64,000 bases of DNA from Rhizopus arrhizus (GCA_024220505.1 JAKZZE010000008.1:1302001-1366000), one strand, 5' to 3'; positions 11,882-25,254 are shown, counted from the first letter of the stretch. Notes: generated by a model not told the origin, from the sequence alone. Made by a program: numbers and translations.

Positions 11882-13286
11882 ATGAAATTTAGTATTATTG
11901 CCAGTGCCTTGTTAGTTGCTTCTGCTGTGAATGCAAGACCTTTTACGACGAATGAAGAAGGAACGATTGCACCACTTTTTGTTCCACCCAAGGTTGAAAC
12001 TGTACAAGATTCTTATATTGTCATCCTCAAGAATCATTTGGCTGGACAAGATATTGAAGAACATGCTCAGTGGATTAATTCGATTGTAAAAGAAAATCAA
12101 AAAGATGAAATGATGCTTGATTGGTTAAATCCTCATATGACTTCACATGGTATTGAACATGTTTATGATACACCTTTTATTAAAGGTTACGCTGGTCGTT
12201 TTGATGAAAACATTTTGAATGCTATTCGTCAATCAGAAGATGTAAATTGTGAATGATGATTTGATATGTTTTTTTTATTCATTTTTAATTTAGGTGGAAT
12301 ACATTGAAAAAGATTCTTTGGTTTATGCTAGTGAATTACAACGTAATGCTCCTTGGGGACTTGCTCGTGTTTCTCACAAGGATTCGTTGACTTTTAAGAA
12401 TTTTGAAAATTATGAACATAATCCAAATGGTGGTGAAGGTGTGAAGGTGTATGTGATTGACACTGGTATTAATGTTGATCATGTTGATTTTAATGGTCGT
12501 GCTATTTGGGGTCATACTGTACCTAATGGTGATGTTGATTCTGATGGTAACGGTCATGGTTCTCACTGTGCTGGTACGATCGCAGGTGGACGTTATGGTA
12601 TTGCTAAAAAGGCTGAACCAGTCGCTGTCAAGGTCTTGAGATCCAATGGATCGGGTACGATGAGTGATGTCGTCAAAGGTGTAGATTGGGCCACGGCTGA
12701 ACATATCAAAGCAAAAGCATTAGCACGAAAAGATGGAAAGAAATACAAGGGTGCTGTGGCCAATATGAGTCTGGGTGGTGGTCGATCACCTACTTTGGAT
12801 CGTTTTGTGAATGGTGCAGTTCAAGCTGGTATCGTGTTTAGTGTGGCTGCTGGTAATGATAATGATGACGCATGTGATTATTCACCTGCTGCGGCCGAAT
12901 TAGCCATCACAGTCGGTGCATCGACCATAAAAGATGAACGTGCGTACTTTTCAAATTATGGTAAATGTGTGGATGTATTTGCTCCTGGTTACAACATATT
13001 GTCCATCTGGAAAGGAAGTCGTTATGCCACAAACACAATCTCTGGTACATCCATGGCTGCTCCTCATGTCGCTGGTCTCGCTGCTTATTATCTAAGTTTG
13101 GAAGAAGATGCAACGGCAGAAAAGATAAAGGAAAAGATATTGAGTACGGCTACTAAAGATATCTTGGATGGTATTCCTTCTGATACTCCCAACTTGTTAA
13201 TCAACAATGGTGCTGAAAATAACACTAAAAAGAAGATTATTCATGGCATCGATAGTGTATTAAAGGACTTTTTTGGTGATATTTAA
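11882..13286 (+). CDS. secreted subtilisin-like serine protease (S8, proteinase K type)
   Basis: Two exons (11882-12241 and 12294-13286) with a 52-nt intron give 450 aa. The protein begins with a signal peptide (MKFSIIASALLVASAVNA). An inhibitor I9 prodomain follows, from DSYIVILKNHLAG to EYIEKDSLVYA. The mature subtilase has all expected residues: Asp in VYVIDTGINVDHVDF, His in GNGHGSHCAGTIAGG, oxyanion Asn in VAAGNDND, and Ser in SGTSMAAPHVAGLAAYY. Removal of the prodomain would activate the enzyme outside the cell, where it would degrade proteins. The start is the ATG at the signal peptide; the in-frame Met at 11741 would add a low-complexity leader. The TTTTTAG just before the ATG could be the acceptor of a 5'UTR intron. 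A palindrome and a GATA-like site lie upstream. Confidence 0.95.
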
Positions 13287-14311
13287 TCATCAAGCATCAT
13301 TTCAGTGTAAATCTTTTTTTTTTCTTGTATTAAAATACTTTTTTAAGTATATCAATGATCTCATACTGTATCCAATAAACAATGTATAAAAATCATCCTC
13401 TCTCTCTCTCTTTTATTTTATATATTCTGATTGGATATCTGAGTTTATTTTGTAGTATTCATCCAATCCTCAAATTGATTGTTTTCAACTTTGGATCGTT
13501 GCCTTGGTTTCTCTTTCTCTCTCTTTATTTTCTATTGTTCTTTTAAATAGAGATTAATAAATTAAAATAAAATAAAATCTTAACCAGTAAAGATGATGTA
13601 TTCAATATTTATTGTAAACTGTATTTTTAAATATAATAAAAGAGAGAGAGAGGGGGAAAAGGGGAGGGGGGGGGAAATAACCTTTATGATGGAACCAATC
13701 GATGGAATCTCTTTATAAAAAAAAAGGAGAGAGAGAAAATGAAATAAAGCAGTGGCTCACGTACGTCATATAAACACAGTAGTTGATCTTGTCTATCAAC
13801 ACTTTCTCCTTAGTGAAAGAAAGTCATCAAGTACATTCCACTAGACTGGAACGTTTCTAAACCTCAAATAATAATACAGCTGATGTTTATTCGAATCGTC
13901 TTCTTCATCACCTGCTCCTTTATTGTGTTTTATGTGATCTTGTATAGACATGCTTGCATAGAATACGTTCACTATGAAAAGTGTGTGATCAATACTCGTC
14001 ATTAAAGGGTAATTGATGTTCCTTTATTTTGCCAAGTGAAGCTCATACATGCAAGATGCAGGGAGTATCATAAGGGAATTGAGGCAATTATCAAGCTGAG
14101 TTATTATTGCTAGAAATAAAAAAAGTAATGAAACATAAAAAAGAGAGAGAAAGAGAGACTAAAGAATATGTATTCAGACATATGATTTATAATAAAGAAA
14201 AAGAAACATTGTCAACAACAGATTACGTAGGATGAAATGAATATAATAGCTGACTTGATTACTATATTAAGATTCTAAGGAACTCTTTTAAACCATATAG
14301 TTTTCGTTTTC
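13287..14311. other. intergenic spacer with CT/GA microsatellites
   Basis: It contains AATAAA near 13373 (a possible polyadenylation signal for the subtilase), CT repeats near 13398-13412 and 13510-13524, a GA/G-rich block near 13640-13676 and more GA repeats near 14141-14160. No gene was seen. Confidence 0.55.
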
Positions 14312-14318
14312 TATAAAA
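14312..14318 (+). promoter_or_regulatory. TATA box of the DASS transporter gene
   Basis: TATAAAA lies 48 nt before the ATG at 14366, followed by a pyrimidine-rich leader. Confidence 0.45.
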
Positions 14319-14365
14319 ACCATAGTTTTATAATCTTATATTCTCTCTTTTTCTTTATTCTCATC

Positions 14366-16287
14366 ATGTCTACTCTTCAGGAACAAGAATCAAGTACACC
14401 CAATGAATCTACATCACTCTTACTACCTTATCATCACAAGCAGACAAATTACCAAGGTTCCACTACTCATCCTACAGGTCAGATCTATCACTACATGAAA
14501 AATTCAACTCTATTCCAACTCTTGCCTACTCTGGCCATTGGATGTTCTATCTGGTTTGGAATGACAGCTTCAGATGAACTGACACTGACTTCGATCCGAT
14601 TATTAGCCGTTTTTATAAGGTAAAGAGAAAGGGGTTTATTGAATCCATCGATTGGATGATTGACTGTGTTTTAGTTGTATTTTTGCTTTATTAACCACAT
14701 CACTCAACATCTCTGTCCTCGTCCTGACCTCACTCACCTTCCTATCACTCACTCAGTCATTTCAATGTCAGGATCACATCACGGGTCAAAGTACGGAATG
14801 TCGTCTATGCGGTGAGATCAATCCCGAAACAGGCAGCCTTTATGACTGTAGAGGAGGACCTGATGCGTTTCAGAGTGCCTTGATTGGTTTTTCAAGTCCA
14901 GTGGTCTGGTTGATCTTTGCTGCTTTCCATTTAGGTAAAGCGGTGGAAGTGACTGGATTGGGTAAACGGATGTCATTATGGATGATTCAATCATTTGGAA
15001 AACATATCACTGGATTAGCTTATTCTATCGTTTTTTCGGGTAAATCACTCCCCTTTTACCAACCTCACTTTCTTACTCTCTGAATTCAATAGAATTGATC
15101 CTGGCTCCCTTTGTGCCCAGTAATACCGCACGAGGAGGTGGTATCGTCTTACCCGTCGTTCGTTCGATCGCGACCAGTTTGGGATCGACACCGACAAGTC
15201 ATCCACAAATAGGAGGCTATTTGATGTTGGTCGGAGCTCATGCGAATCTCTTGTCTGCATCCATGTATCTCACCGGCATGGCTTCGAATCCGATCGTGCT
15301 CCAAAAGGCCAGCACGTTATTCCCAGACTTGCATTTTGGCTTTGTGACCTGGATCACCGGCAGTATCGTGCCTACCTTGATTTGTGCTCTCTTGCTGCCT
15401 TTCATTTTGTCAAGAGCATGTGGGCTGCATAAACAAGACGAAAAAAAGAATACGCAAGGAGATGAGGTCATTGAACATGCCAGAGAACAATTAAATGAGA
15501 TGGGTACCATGTCTCTAAAGGAATCTGTAAGTGTCACTGACTTGATCAAACATGTGTACTAAGTCTCTCTTTTTTAATCGTACAGCAACTCTGTCTTGTC
15601 CTTTTCCTCTGCTTGATCTTGTGGGCCACTTCTGCTTATACATCGATCGATTCAACCTTGGTTGCTCTCTTGGGTATCGTCACTTTACTCTACATGGAAA
15701 CCATTCAGTGGAAAGATGTAGCTCAAAATACAAATGCTGTAAGTTCACTTTCCCCTTTCTCTCTCTTTTCTCTGACCCGTTTTATAGTGGGAAACCTTCT
15801 TTTGGCTCGCTGGATTCATTACAATCGCCACTCAACTTTCACAAGCGGGTGCTTCTGCTTATTTAGGAAATCAGATTTCACTCATGATTCAGCATCTTCA
15901 TTTACCCGCTACACCTGCTCTCAGTATCGCTTATTTCCTGACAACCTTCCTGTTTTCTTCACTCAGTGCTCATACCGTGGCCTTTGTGGGTACCTTTCTG
16001 GATGCTGGTCATGCCCTGGGTGTTAGTCCAATGATCCTTACTTGTTTACTTGCCTATTTTAGTTCTTTGGGTGGTTGCATGGTAAAAAAAAAGTACATTC
16101 TATCTAGTTTATGTCTCTCATCATTTTTCAGACAAACTTTTCTACAGGATCATCTGCCATGTATTTCTCTCCAGGTTATGTCTCTCGCAGTCAGTGGTTC
16201 CTTATTGGTGCTCAACTTGCCTTATTTTATATCCTTGTTTATTTCACTATTGGTTTAGGTTGGTGGCATTTCTTGGGTTGGCAATAA
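14366..16287 (+). CDS. DASS-family dicarboxylate/2-oxoglutarate-malate type anion transporter
   Basis: Six exons (14366-14619, 14675-15039, 15093-15526, 15586-15738, 15788-16081, 16132-16287) give 551 aa with many hydrophobic segments. The hallmark of divalent anion:Na+ symporters, the SNT motif, is clear in LAPFVPSNTARGGGIVLP. The neighbouring sequence LGSTPTSHPQIGGYLM resembles plastid 2-oxoglutarate/malate translocators and bacterial YbhI/SodiT proteins. The second substrate-site repeat is represented near the C-terminus by GCMTNFSTGSSAMYF. A soluble N-terminus of about 45 aa and a cytosolic loop (HKQDEKKNTQGDE) are present. Likely role: uptake or exchange of C4/C5 dicarboxylates across the plasma or an organellar membrane. 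The exact substrate and coupling ion cannot be read from the sequence. Confidence 0.88.
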
Positions 16288-16663
16288 CATTTGTACATTT
16301 TTTTTATAAACTAGATACTTTTATTCACAACTATCCTAAATCATTTTAATTCTTATTTCATCCAGTTCTTTATAATCATCATTTGCTGTAAATAATAACC
16401 CTTTCTATCCTACCAAAGACAAATGACGTAAGGTCTGAGTGAGTAATAAATTGAACTTTAATAATCCTTTATTCTATTTTGAGACAAAAGGGAGATTCTT
16501 ATGTTGTATGAAAAAGGGATAGAGTCCTTTTGAAATTAAATGTACAAAACCACAGAATCCTTTTTTTTTTTATCTTTACTCATCACATTCAGCAAGCAAT
16601 GTGTGTGTTTTTTTTTAAAAAAAAGCAATAAATAGTCTTTTATATAGTTTATACACAAATTTC
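16288..16663. other. short convergent 3' intergenic region
   Basis: It lies between the 3' ends of the DASS gene (plus) and the ABCD gene (minus) and holds only AT-rich sequence with short T and A runs. No gene. Confidence 0.6.
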
Positions 16664-19577
16664 TACTCTTCATCTTGTAACTTTTCTTGAGGTTTCGATT
16701 TACCGTGTCCAAAACCAAAAGCAGAATTTATATCTTCAGGGTCCATCCTATACAGACCTGTTAATGACTTATATCTTCTTTTCTGTCTTCTTACTCTCTA
16801 AATTCATAATGTCCTTCTCCATCAAATCGTAGCAAGTATTCATGATGACGAATCAAAGAAGTTCTAGACAGCCCACGTTAGGATATTTATCTTTTTAACC
16901 CTTTTCATTTACCTGTGGGAGACAGTAAACAAAGTGATGCCAACCTTACGAGCATGTTCATACATTAATGCTTCAATATCTACGCTCACTGCGCTTGTAC
17001 ATTCATCAAGGATAGCCTAAGGAGAATGTTGAGTATATCTCTCATTCATCTTTGACTTTAACCTAGCTTACAAACTGAGGCTTATGATAAAACAAACGAG
17101 CCATAGCAACCCTTTGCTTTTCACCTCCAGACAAAACATCAGCCCAGTCATGCACTGTATCCCAGCCGCCTTCTCTTTCAACTAAATAGCCAAGATGAAC
17201 TGTATCTAGCAACTTGATCAACTCTTCATCATTGTATCCCTTTGCAGCGGCTTCTTTTTGTGTATCAGGATAGATGACTTGATCTCTAAAGGTGCCCAGA
17301 GGAAGATAGGGCTTTTGAGGTACATAAAACAACTTGTCTGAAGTAGGTTTAGTCACACTACCGCCTGTGTTTTCAAAGCAAAAGAGTGAGAAACTCGATA
17401 AAGTCAATCTAAATATACATTACCAAACAAAGGCCACAAATCACCCAAGATACGGAACAGTGAGCTCTTACCACAACCGTTGGGACCAGAAATCAAACAG
17501 TTCATGCCTGTGCTTACTTTGAAAGAAAGGTCTTTGATCTGATAAGGGTATCAGTGGATGTAAGGTTCTAAAGGGTCGTTTGTAACTTACCAAAATGTCA
17601 CTGTTTGGAGTGACGATAGGAACTTTATCAAAGACAATAACACCATCACGAACAAGTACCTTTCCTTTGGTAGCATTCGTATCTACCAACTTGCTCTTTC
17701 CTGAGCTACCTTCTTCATTTGACATCATCGTGCGTTTATATTTGCCTTCACGTACATCAGTCAAGACATCAAACAGTTCTGCAACACGAGACTAGATGGA
17801 ATCATTCATCGATTGTTCTCTTTCATTAAAAAAAAAAAAAAAGTACAGTCTACTTACAGTATAACCAGCAAAACGAGTTAAATCTCTACCAGTCAAAATA
17901 AGTCTACCCACTGCTTGAGATAAATTAATCAAATAACTTGCTATTGTTTATAAATTGTCAGTGCCTATTTCTTTCTAGAGAAAAATTTCCTTTCTTACAA
18001 TTTCTTGAATAATCTTCCATCAATTTTGTAGGATCACTGTCTCCGCCCATATGCTTTGTAGCTATACAACACCGTCAGTTTCTCTACATCCATTTCTTTT
18101 CTTATTTTATACCATAACGAGGATCAAACACAGGTCTTGCTAACAAACTTTGATTTTGTTATTAAAAGATGAAAATGAAATAGGTTGCACTTACTAGTAT
18201 GCAGTCATTGTAGCGCAATATTTAACAAGTACTGAATCAAAGATACCATTGACAAAACGAAGTGTGTACACTTTACGAACATGATCCGAAATCTTTTCAA
18301 ACGTATTGTTCACCACCTCCTTCTCTCTTTGACCACCACGATAGAATGCGATTTCTTCCGAATGCGTAATAATACGGGACTAAGGAGCACATGCAAACAT
18401 CGATTAACGTCTACTTTAAACATGATTTCAAACAACACTTACATGTGCAAAACGGAAATCACCTTCCAGTTTTTGTTCCGTGGCGGTGTCTATTTTTATG
18501 TGTTACCCAGAGCATGATTTACAATTGTGCTTATGTAAAAAAAACTTACATCGGCCAAAAGGTGGGGAAAAGGCACGGAGCAAGACACCAGAGATGACAA
18601 AGTAACCGATCATAAAGAATGGTGCTTCATTACCACTATAGAATAAGAAAAGAAGATGAGTACAGAGAGAGAGATGCAGGAGAAGAATGATCAACTTACA
18701 TGGCTTCACCTAGTTTATAAGCAAACAAAAAGATATCTACAACAGGCTTGGCAATATCAGAATAAAGATGAGACAGATTTTCAGAGAATTTATCAATATC
18801 TTGAGTTAATAGCTGGTCTGCATTTTGAAGTCTGTTATCAAGATTGGATATTTTATAAAAAGTAATGCCATCTAAATATTGATTGTGTGCATGCTAATAT
18901 ACATTGGTTAATTTATTAAAAATATTAATTCTTATCTTACCTTTGTTAAACGTTGACGGAAGGAAAGAGCGAGTGCGTTAATAGTCAATTTGAGTGAATT
19001 GTTGACGATACTCATTGGCCACTATAATACAGAGTTATGTACATGGTCTTATCACTGATATATAAATACACATACCATCATTAAACCAAATTCAACAATG
19101 GCTCTTGCAATAAACTCTTTTCGGTTTCTTGATACAATAGACTTTACAACTTGACTAGAATGAAAATAAGCACTTTTTTTTTTTTCTTAATCCACTATAA
19201 GTGTGTACCCATTGAAACCAGAAAACCAAATATCAAGCCAAGTTCTTGCTATCAATACACTTGCAAGTACGACTAATAAACATGATTCCTTTGAAAAAAG
19301 ACCTACAAATATCATTTGTCATCCTTCTTTTTCTCTATAAGCATTTTCTTCTTCTCTTTTTACCTGGTACACAAATAGGAAACAGTTTCTTCATTTGTTC
19401 AAGGAATTCAGCATTCACACCCACCTTTTTGTGCTTCTTCTGATTAGAAGAAGTTGGCTTTTTTGAAGCGTTATTTTTAAACTGGCTTCTTGATCTATAG
19501 ATAGCATAAAGCAAAGAGATGATGATAAAGCCCGATAAAGGTTTCTTTTGTCTTAAGCTTGATAATACTGGAGCCAT
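16664..19577 (-). CDS. peroxisomal ABC half-transporter, ABCD family (PMP70/Pxa-like)
   Basis: A heavily spliced gene starting at ATG 19577 ([16 protein letters not shown]), with a hydrophobic peroxisomal-membrane segment and the ABCD signature LFPICVPG in exon 1. Exon 2 gives [20 protein letters not shown]. The EAA-like motif [16 protein letters not shown] and FGYF-type membrane segments follow. The nucleotide-binding domain is complete: Walker [13 protein letters not shown] signature [15 protein letters not shown], Walker [12 protein letters not shown], and H-loop GITLFTVSH. The protein ends [17 protein letters not shown] proteins dimerise and bring fatty acids or acyl-CoAs into peroxisomes for beta-oxidation. 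The EAA region is closest in style to ABCD3/PMP70. There are many introns of about 50-70 nt, and not every junction was resolved. Confidence 0.92.
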
Positions 19578-20214
19578 TGAAGAAAAAGAAGAAGAAAGTA
19601 GGGAGGAGTTTTCCACATAAAAATATTTATGTAATGCGAAATTGAATTCATCCTGTTTGATTGGTCATATATCTGTGAAACAAAGTGTGACAGACAAAAG
19701 AGAGAAAAAAAGGACACATTGACTAAAGATAAATAAAGTTGCTGCTACTGCAGCTTTCGATAGGATACTACTTTTGTATTGCTTTATTATAGCTTATATG
19801 ACCTGAAAGCTTTACTTTGCTATACAAAACTCACAGTAACTTGTTGACTGATAACAAATAAATAATATTTTTAACTAGTGCAATATTTAATTGGATTACA
19901 TATGAAAATAAAAGCATATACAAGGTGACTCGTTCAATGTTAAAATAAAGCGGGGAATAACACATAATTTGAAATATGACAGTTGCGATAAATTCACTCT
20001 GTAAAAAATGCTCATGGGACACTCAGCCAACTAGCAGAACGACAGATGAAATTTAATAAGCAGTCATCATACAAATGAGCACAGCAAAATTATTTTAAGA
20101 CCTGTATCATTCTTTATGCCATATTAAACATCTGCCATCAGTCCAGTAGCAATCTACTCATTTTCCTTACAAAAATATTATGACAACCCTCACTTTTGCC
20201 TTCTTGCTAGCTGT

Positions 20215-20245
<31 letters not shown>

Positions 20246-20971
20246 GCAAGTTCAGAGCATTTTATGATCCAAACAAGGTTTATAAACCAAGAGAGGTTCA
20301 AATAGCAATCGTTCATTCAGCAAAAACCGTAGTTTATGTATTTTCAAATTAAAATACATTTGAAAGGGGGTGTTTTATTTTTGAAAAGTCACACAAAAAA
20401 AATTTACATGTTCAATGCCAAAGTCGATTCATCTTCAAACTTGCAATATTTCAGCGTATATTCAGTAAACCCGGCTTTTTAGCATCAGCCCTTCAATTCA
20501 TAACAAGAAGAGAAGGACTTTATTGATCTGAATGCTTGCGAGAGGGAGCCAATATATACCGCTCAATCATTTCATCTGAATGGAAATAATCTTGCTCAAT
20601 TATTAGCTAAAGTCGTCACAAGTCATTTTTTGGTGAGTTTGGCTGTCGGATGAGCGGCTTTTGTTAAAAATCACTCACAGACCTTTTCGAGACTTGTGGG
20701 TTTCAATATTGACGAACATTGAAATTTTCAAAAAGTCCTTTCTTTGTTGACCTAGTGGTTATAATGCTGTAACTGGTATTCGCACTGAGTTATCAAAACA
20801 TATTTTTTTCTCGACAAAGTCACCTTGCAGGGGTTGTCATTTGCTATTTGATTAATCATAATATTTGATTCATGGCCTGCTTATTTATTCTTATTCTCAT
20901 TATATTGATTCTCGAGCTATTTGTTTATCGCTTAGTTTCTTTTATAAGAATATCGTCATTTATTAGATATA
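19578..20971. other. non-coding spacer with a 27-nt poly(T) tract
   Basis: It lies between the ABCD gene start and the 3' end of the Bro1 gene. It holds a 27-nt T run at 20218-20244 and AT-rich sequence. A fragment at 20747-20790 weakly resembles the D-arm half of a tRNA but has no matching 3' half. Confidence 0.5.
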
Positions 20972-21086
20972 TTAATCAAGAAGGTTATTAGAAGGGTGAG
21001 GGGGAAGGGGAGGTCTGTTTTGCGGAGGATATTGCTGCCACGTTGGCTGTTGGTATTGGGAAGGATAACCTTGGATAGGCTGTTGT

Positions 21087-21118
<32 letters not shown>

Positions 21119-24100
21119 AGCACGATATTGATCATGATAACCTTGGCTGTAATTAGGCTGCTGAGGAGCAAAGTTTTGTTGAACAGGTGGAGGAGCATAA
21201 CCTGCTGGTGGTGGTTGATGAGCAAGAGGAGGAGGAACATAGCCTTGCTGCTGTTGAGAATGTACAAATCCGTGTTGAGGAGGGACAAAATTCTGCGGCA
21301 AGACTGAAGTGGGTGCATAGTTTTGCACTTGAGGAGAAGGCGCTCCGTAATTTGCTTGGTACATGGGCGGGTTATTGTAAACAGGACGTTGAGGTGCTGC
21401 TTGTGTATATGTGGGTGGAGTATACACAGTAGGAGATGGCTGTTGATAAGCCTGCTGCTGTTGATAGTTAGAAGCCCCGTAAGGAGCAGAAGGTGTCTGT
21501 TGTTGCTGAAGTATCCCCTGAGGTTTAGGTGGTGGTGCTGGTGTATATTGATATGGCGTGCTGGGTTCGTTCAAAGACATCTGTCTTGTTTGGCTTGCAA
21601 GCTGTTCCATTGGGGGAGCAGAAGATGGCAGTGGGGCTGCAGCTGGAGAGACGTACTTGTTTAGTGTCTCTTTCAACATTGCTTGTTCTCTTGCACTCTT
21701 TGTACTTTCAATTTCCTCTGTTAGTTTACTTCTCTCTGTTGTTCGTTCAGAAACAAATCGGTCAATGTTATGTTGCAGGGCCTCAATAGTTCCTTGTAAT
21801 CCAGTGTAAAATTGAATACCCTTTCCTAATCCCTCCTTAACATCATTATAAATTGCCTTGGCTTCTTTAAAGTCGCGAGCTAAATCTTTCTGGAGCTTTT
21901 CTGCTTTCTCGTGTTGTGACTGCAATTTTTGTGCTTCAGCACCTTCCATCAATTCCTTGAAGGCTAACGTCAAGTCCTGGATCGCTTGCTGTTGATGCTG
22001 AATGGTAGCAGAGATACGGTGCTGATGAGGGCGGAATTTTTCCAATTCAGTAGCGAATATTTGCTCTTCAACGTTTGCTTTTTTGTTCAAAATGAGCAAT
22101 TGAGAAATATCGTCTTGAGTTGTCTATTTTACATACAAAAATAAATATCTACCTATGTTATTATTTGCCACTAGTTACCTTTTCCTTTAAGTCTTGGAAT
22201 GTCTCGTTTCTATCGCATTCGATTTTATTTAATCTTGCAAGAATAGTCTCTACTTGTTGCACCTTCTCACTTAAACCATCTTTTTTTTCCTCAACCCCAA
22301 AATTAACGTCCAATAAACTCATAGTCGATGCATCATTGCCTTGATTACTGTTGATACCATTGGACAGGTTGATGATTGAGTTTGCATATGTCTTTTCCAA
22401 ATTTTGTGGTTGTTTTAGAATATCAATGTTATGTTGATTGGATCCATACTTGGCAAACAGTTGTTGATCAGATTGATTAGCGTCATCTAGCATTTTACGG
22501 TGATTAGCGATATCATGTCGGAACTCTGTAGTGAGCGATCCTGAAGGAATTTGAGTCCAGAGATCGCCATATTTGACTCTTCCTTGTTCACAGTCTCTCA
22601 TTTCTGTATCTAAGCTCAAACTGGCCTTATCCAATGTCTGTCTTGCCTTTAGCTTCATTGTATTAAGCGTTTTGAATAACTCTCCAATAGAGTGCGACTG
22701 TTCTTCTGCAGCTATTTCTTCTGACCATGCCTTTACTTCACTAGGAGGCGATGCAAACATATCCAAATGATTTTGCTGTTTGAATTTAGCCAACGATCCT
22801 GGAAGCTTCATGTAATCTAATGATGCATTTAATTCTGCTTGAGCAATATCACATCTTTCGTTTTCAGAACGAAGCAGTTTGGCTTTTTCTTCAGAATAAA
22901 GGGATGCACTTTCGTGGATACTGATAGGGATTAATTTGGAAAAAAGATCAACACCAATGACTTTTTTAATTTCGTCAGGGCCATAGAGTTCAGAAATAGG
23001 TATTGTCTTTACAGCCTTAAGGCGATCAATGGGTGGTAATACAGATTCTTGGGGTACAGCGTCATGGTAAATCATGTCATTATCTCGAGTTGCTAAAGCC
23101 ATCTTTTCCGTGCAACTTGCACTCAAAGGTTTACAAAGTTCCTGAAGTGCGCTTGTGCATTCACTAGACACAGTTCCATTAGCGTGGTTGGAAGCATTTA
23201 AAAGAGAGCCAAGGCTGTTGGATAATTTAATAGCTTCCTTTGCAGCTGATTCGGCGGCTGTGTATCTTGCCACACTTTCACCGTATTTAGCTTCCGATTC
23301 GCAGGCAGATGCCTTGTATTGTTGTGCTAAAGCCGCATAGTACTTTTGCTTGACTTGACAAATAGTAACCCAGGATTTATCTACACCAGCTCCTCGTTGG
23401 ATAGCATCATTGAGAGCATCTACAAGGTGTCCGTATGCCCAAGTGGCATGGCTTGCCAGCTTGGCAATCAATCCCGCCTTTTTCTTTTCACGAATACTAC
23501 TTTCCAAAAAACACTCATGTGCTTGCGTCAACATGAGCTCGGATAACATCTGAACTGTTTCTCGACTCAAATCCTCTGAAGGTGCATGCAAAAAATTGTC
23601 GTTGATGTATTGAAACATGCCTGCTGAAGCTTGGAAATAGTGAAAAGCCCTCTTGCGACCTTCTGCTTCTGCTCGATTTTGAGAACTTGCAATAGCTGAT
23701 AACGTGGACGCTTCGTTAAATATAATACTAGCTTTTTCGAAAGCTAATGAATATTGAGCAACAGCTCGGTTATTGAAAGCATCGTACCTAGTTAAAGAGG
23801 TATTAAAAGAATTGTTTCTTTTTGTTGTTTTCTTCTGTGTTTACCAATTAAATAGAACTTTAACATGTTTCTCATCTACAGGAAAGCGTAGATCAAGCAA
23901 TTCCAATTGACCAAAGTAACGGTACAATAAGTCTCTTCCTGTGACATCTTTTCCTGCACCACGAATGTCTTGGCGTAATCTATTGAAAGACTGTGTTTCT
24001 TCGTTGTATTTTTCTGGGTCGTCTTGGTAAAAGCGAGCAATGTATTTCTTTAAAGGTTGAACCCAATCTACGTCGTCAGTCTTTTTAAATGGTGCTGTTA

Positions 24101-24125
24101 TAAATGGAATTTGTGGAGTGGCCAT
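20972..24125 (-). CDS. BRO1: BRO1-domain protein (Bro1/ALIX-like ESCRT adaptor)
   Basis: Three exons (24125-23845, 23787-22179, 22123-20972) give 1013 aa. The N-terminal BRO1 domain (about 1-380) starts PQIPFITAPFKKTDDVDW and contains LLYRYFGQLELLDLRF and the helical repeats ending near LYGPDEIKKVIG. A predicted coiled V-like region (about 400-720) follows, with long Glu/Lys/Gln-rich helices. The last 250 residues are Pro/Gln/Tyr-rich with polyglutamine and a PQNRPPLPPHP-like end, as in Bro1 and ALIX tails that bind ubiquitin ligases and deubiquitinases. The protein acts with ESCRT-III (Snf7) in sorting membrane proteins into endosomal vesicles. PalA/Rim20, the pH-response relative, usually lacks such a long Gln-rich tail, so Bro1 is preferred. 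Only two introns break a gene of 3.1 kb. Confidence 0.9.
21081..21116 (-). repeat. CAG/CAA repeat coding for polyglutamine
   Basis: A mixed CAG/CAA tract in the tail of the Bro1-like protein. Mixed codons suggest the protein repeat is selected or has aged past simple slippage. Confidence 0.85.
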
Positions 24126-25254
24126 ATTTAAAAGTGAAAAAGAGAAAAAAAGGAGGGGTAGGAAAGGCCACAGAATAAGAAGAGTGCATATCATGAGTGT
24201 GCACCCCGCGCAAAGATAATTTAACTGAGATCAAAATATGGTAAAGGATTTGATGTATACATTTTCCTAGAGTTTTATTTAAATGAAATAAGCAAACGAT
24301 TATAGCAAGTTTCTGAGGAAGTTTTTGTTCCTTTGAATAAAAAAGCTTTATTGTGCTTGGAGACGCTATGATGGACATATTTTTGGTTTATGTGATGATT
24401 TTCCAAAGTCTGTTATTTTTTATGTATTCCTCATATTCAATTGTTAATTGATTTGTCGATATAACTTTGTATAAGAAAAAGAGGGTGAAAAATATTATGT
24501 TTTTATTTTTGCTGCCTTCAAAATATCAATAAGATAGCAGATTAACTATGATACTTCAGGTGTTATGCTATTTAAATTATACGACAGTCCTTTTTCTTTT
24601 CAAGTAAAAAACAAACTTGTTAACATTGAGCATATGATAATGATCAGAGAGAAGAGTATTTGTCTATTATCAGCCATACAAAAGAACGTATATCTTCAGC
24701 TGCGTTTTTAAGACGATAAATTATCAGCAATCAACTTACTACGTACTTGGATGAGTGGCACCTTCATTTTTTTTATGATAATTAGTAAATCGAATGTAAA
24801 ATACTAACATTATCTTTTCTAAGTGAAAGGAAGCCAAAAATATTATTTTGAGACTTTTGTAATGAATTTTATGTTTGCCATAACGACCAAAGGTTTTCAG
24901 AATTAATAAGTCAAGATTTGTACGATTAAAGAATGAATGTTTATTTATAAATAAATTTATAAAACGACCCAAATGAGCACATAATGCTTGCGTATTGGAT
25001 TGCCCGGGCCAGGTCTAGAAAGTTGAAAATTGTACGAAAAAACCTTTTGATGGTTCAAGATTTGTACTGTGCTTCCAGTCTCAATTTACCGGATGTTTGA
25101 AACCTCCGCTCAATTGTGTGAAGCTAGATTGCCCAGAAAAAAAAATTAGTTTGCCCAAATGTTTGAACTTAATTTGCCCAGCTTTTCGAAAATAATTTGC
25201 CCACTTTTTACAAATAAAATGGCCAAAATTATGGTTAAAAAATATTATAAAAAT
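24126..25254. other. AT-rich spacer with periodic TTGCCCA repeats
   Basis: No gene. At 25129-25203 the heptamer TTGCCCA occurs four times (25129, 25151, 25174, 25197), spaced 22, 23 and 23 bp. A related GGATTGCCCGGGCC lies near 25000. The array directly precedes the transposase relic and may belong to its terminal region. Confidence 0.6.

Noticed and set aside
12336..12704. Minus-strand frame inside the subtilase gene
   Set aside because: It overlaps the catalytic region of an intact protease and has no motif of its own.
19578..19616. Upstream extension of the ABCD protein before MAPVLSS
   Set aside because: The extension has no ATG in frame; the first Met gives the expected N-terminus.
20747..20790. 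tRNA-like fragment (CCTAGTGGTTATAATGCTG...)
   Set aside because: The start resembles a D-arm/A-box, but no anticodon stem, T-arm (GGTTCRA) or acceptor pairing follows.
20996..21809. Plus-strand Leu-rich frames opposite the Bro1-like gene
   Set aside because: Mirror image of the Gln/Pro-rich tail coded on the minus strand.
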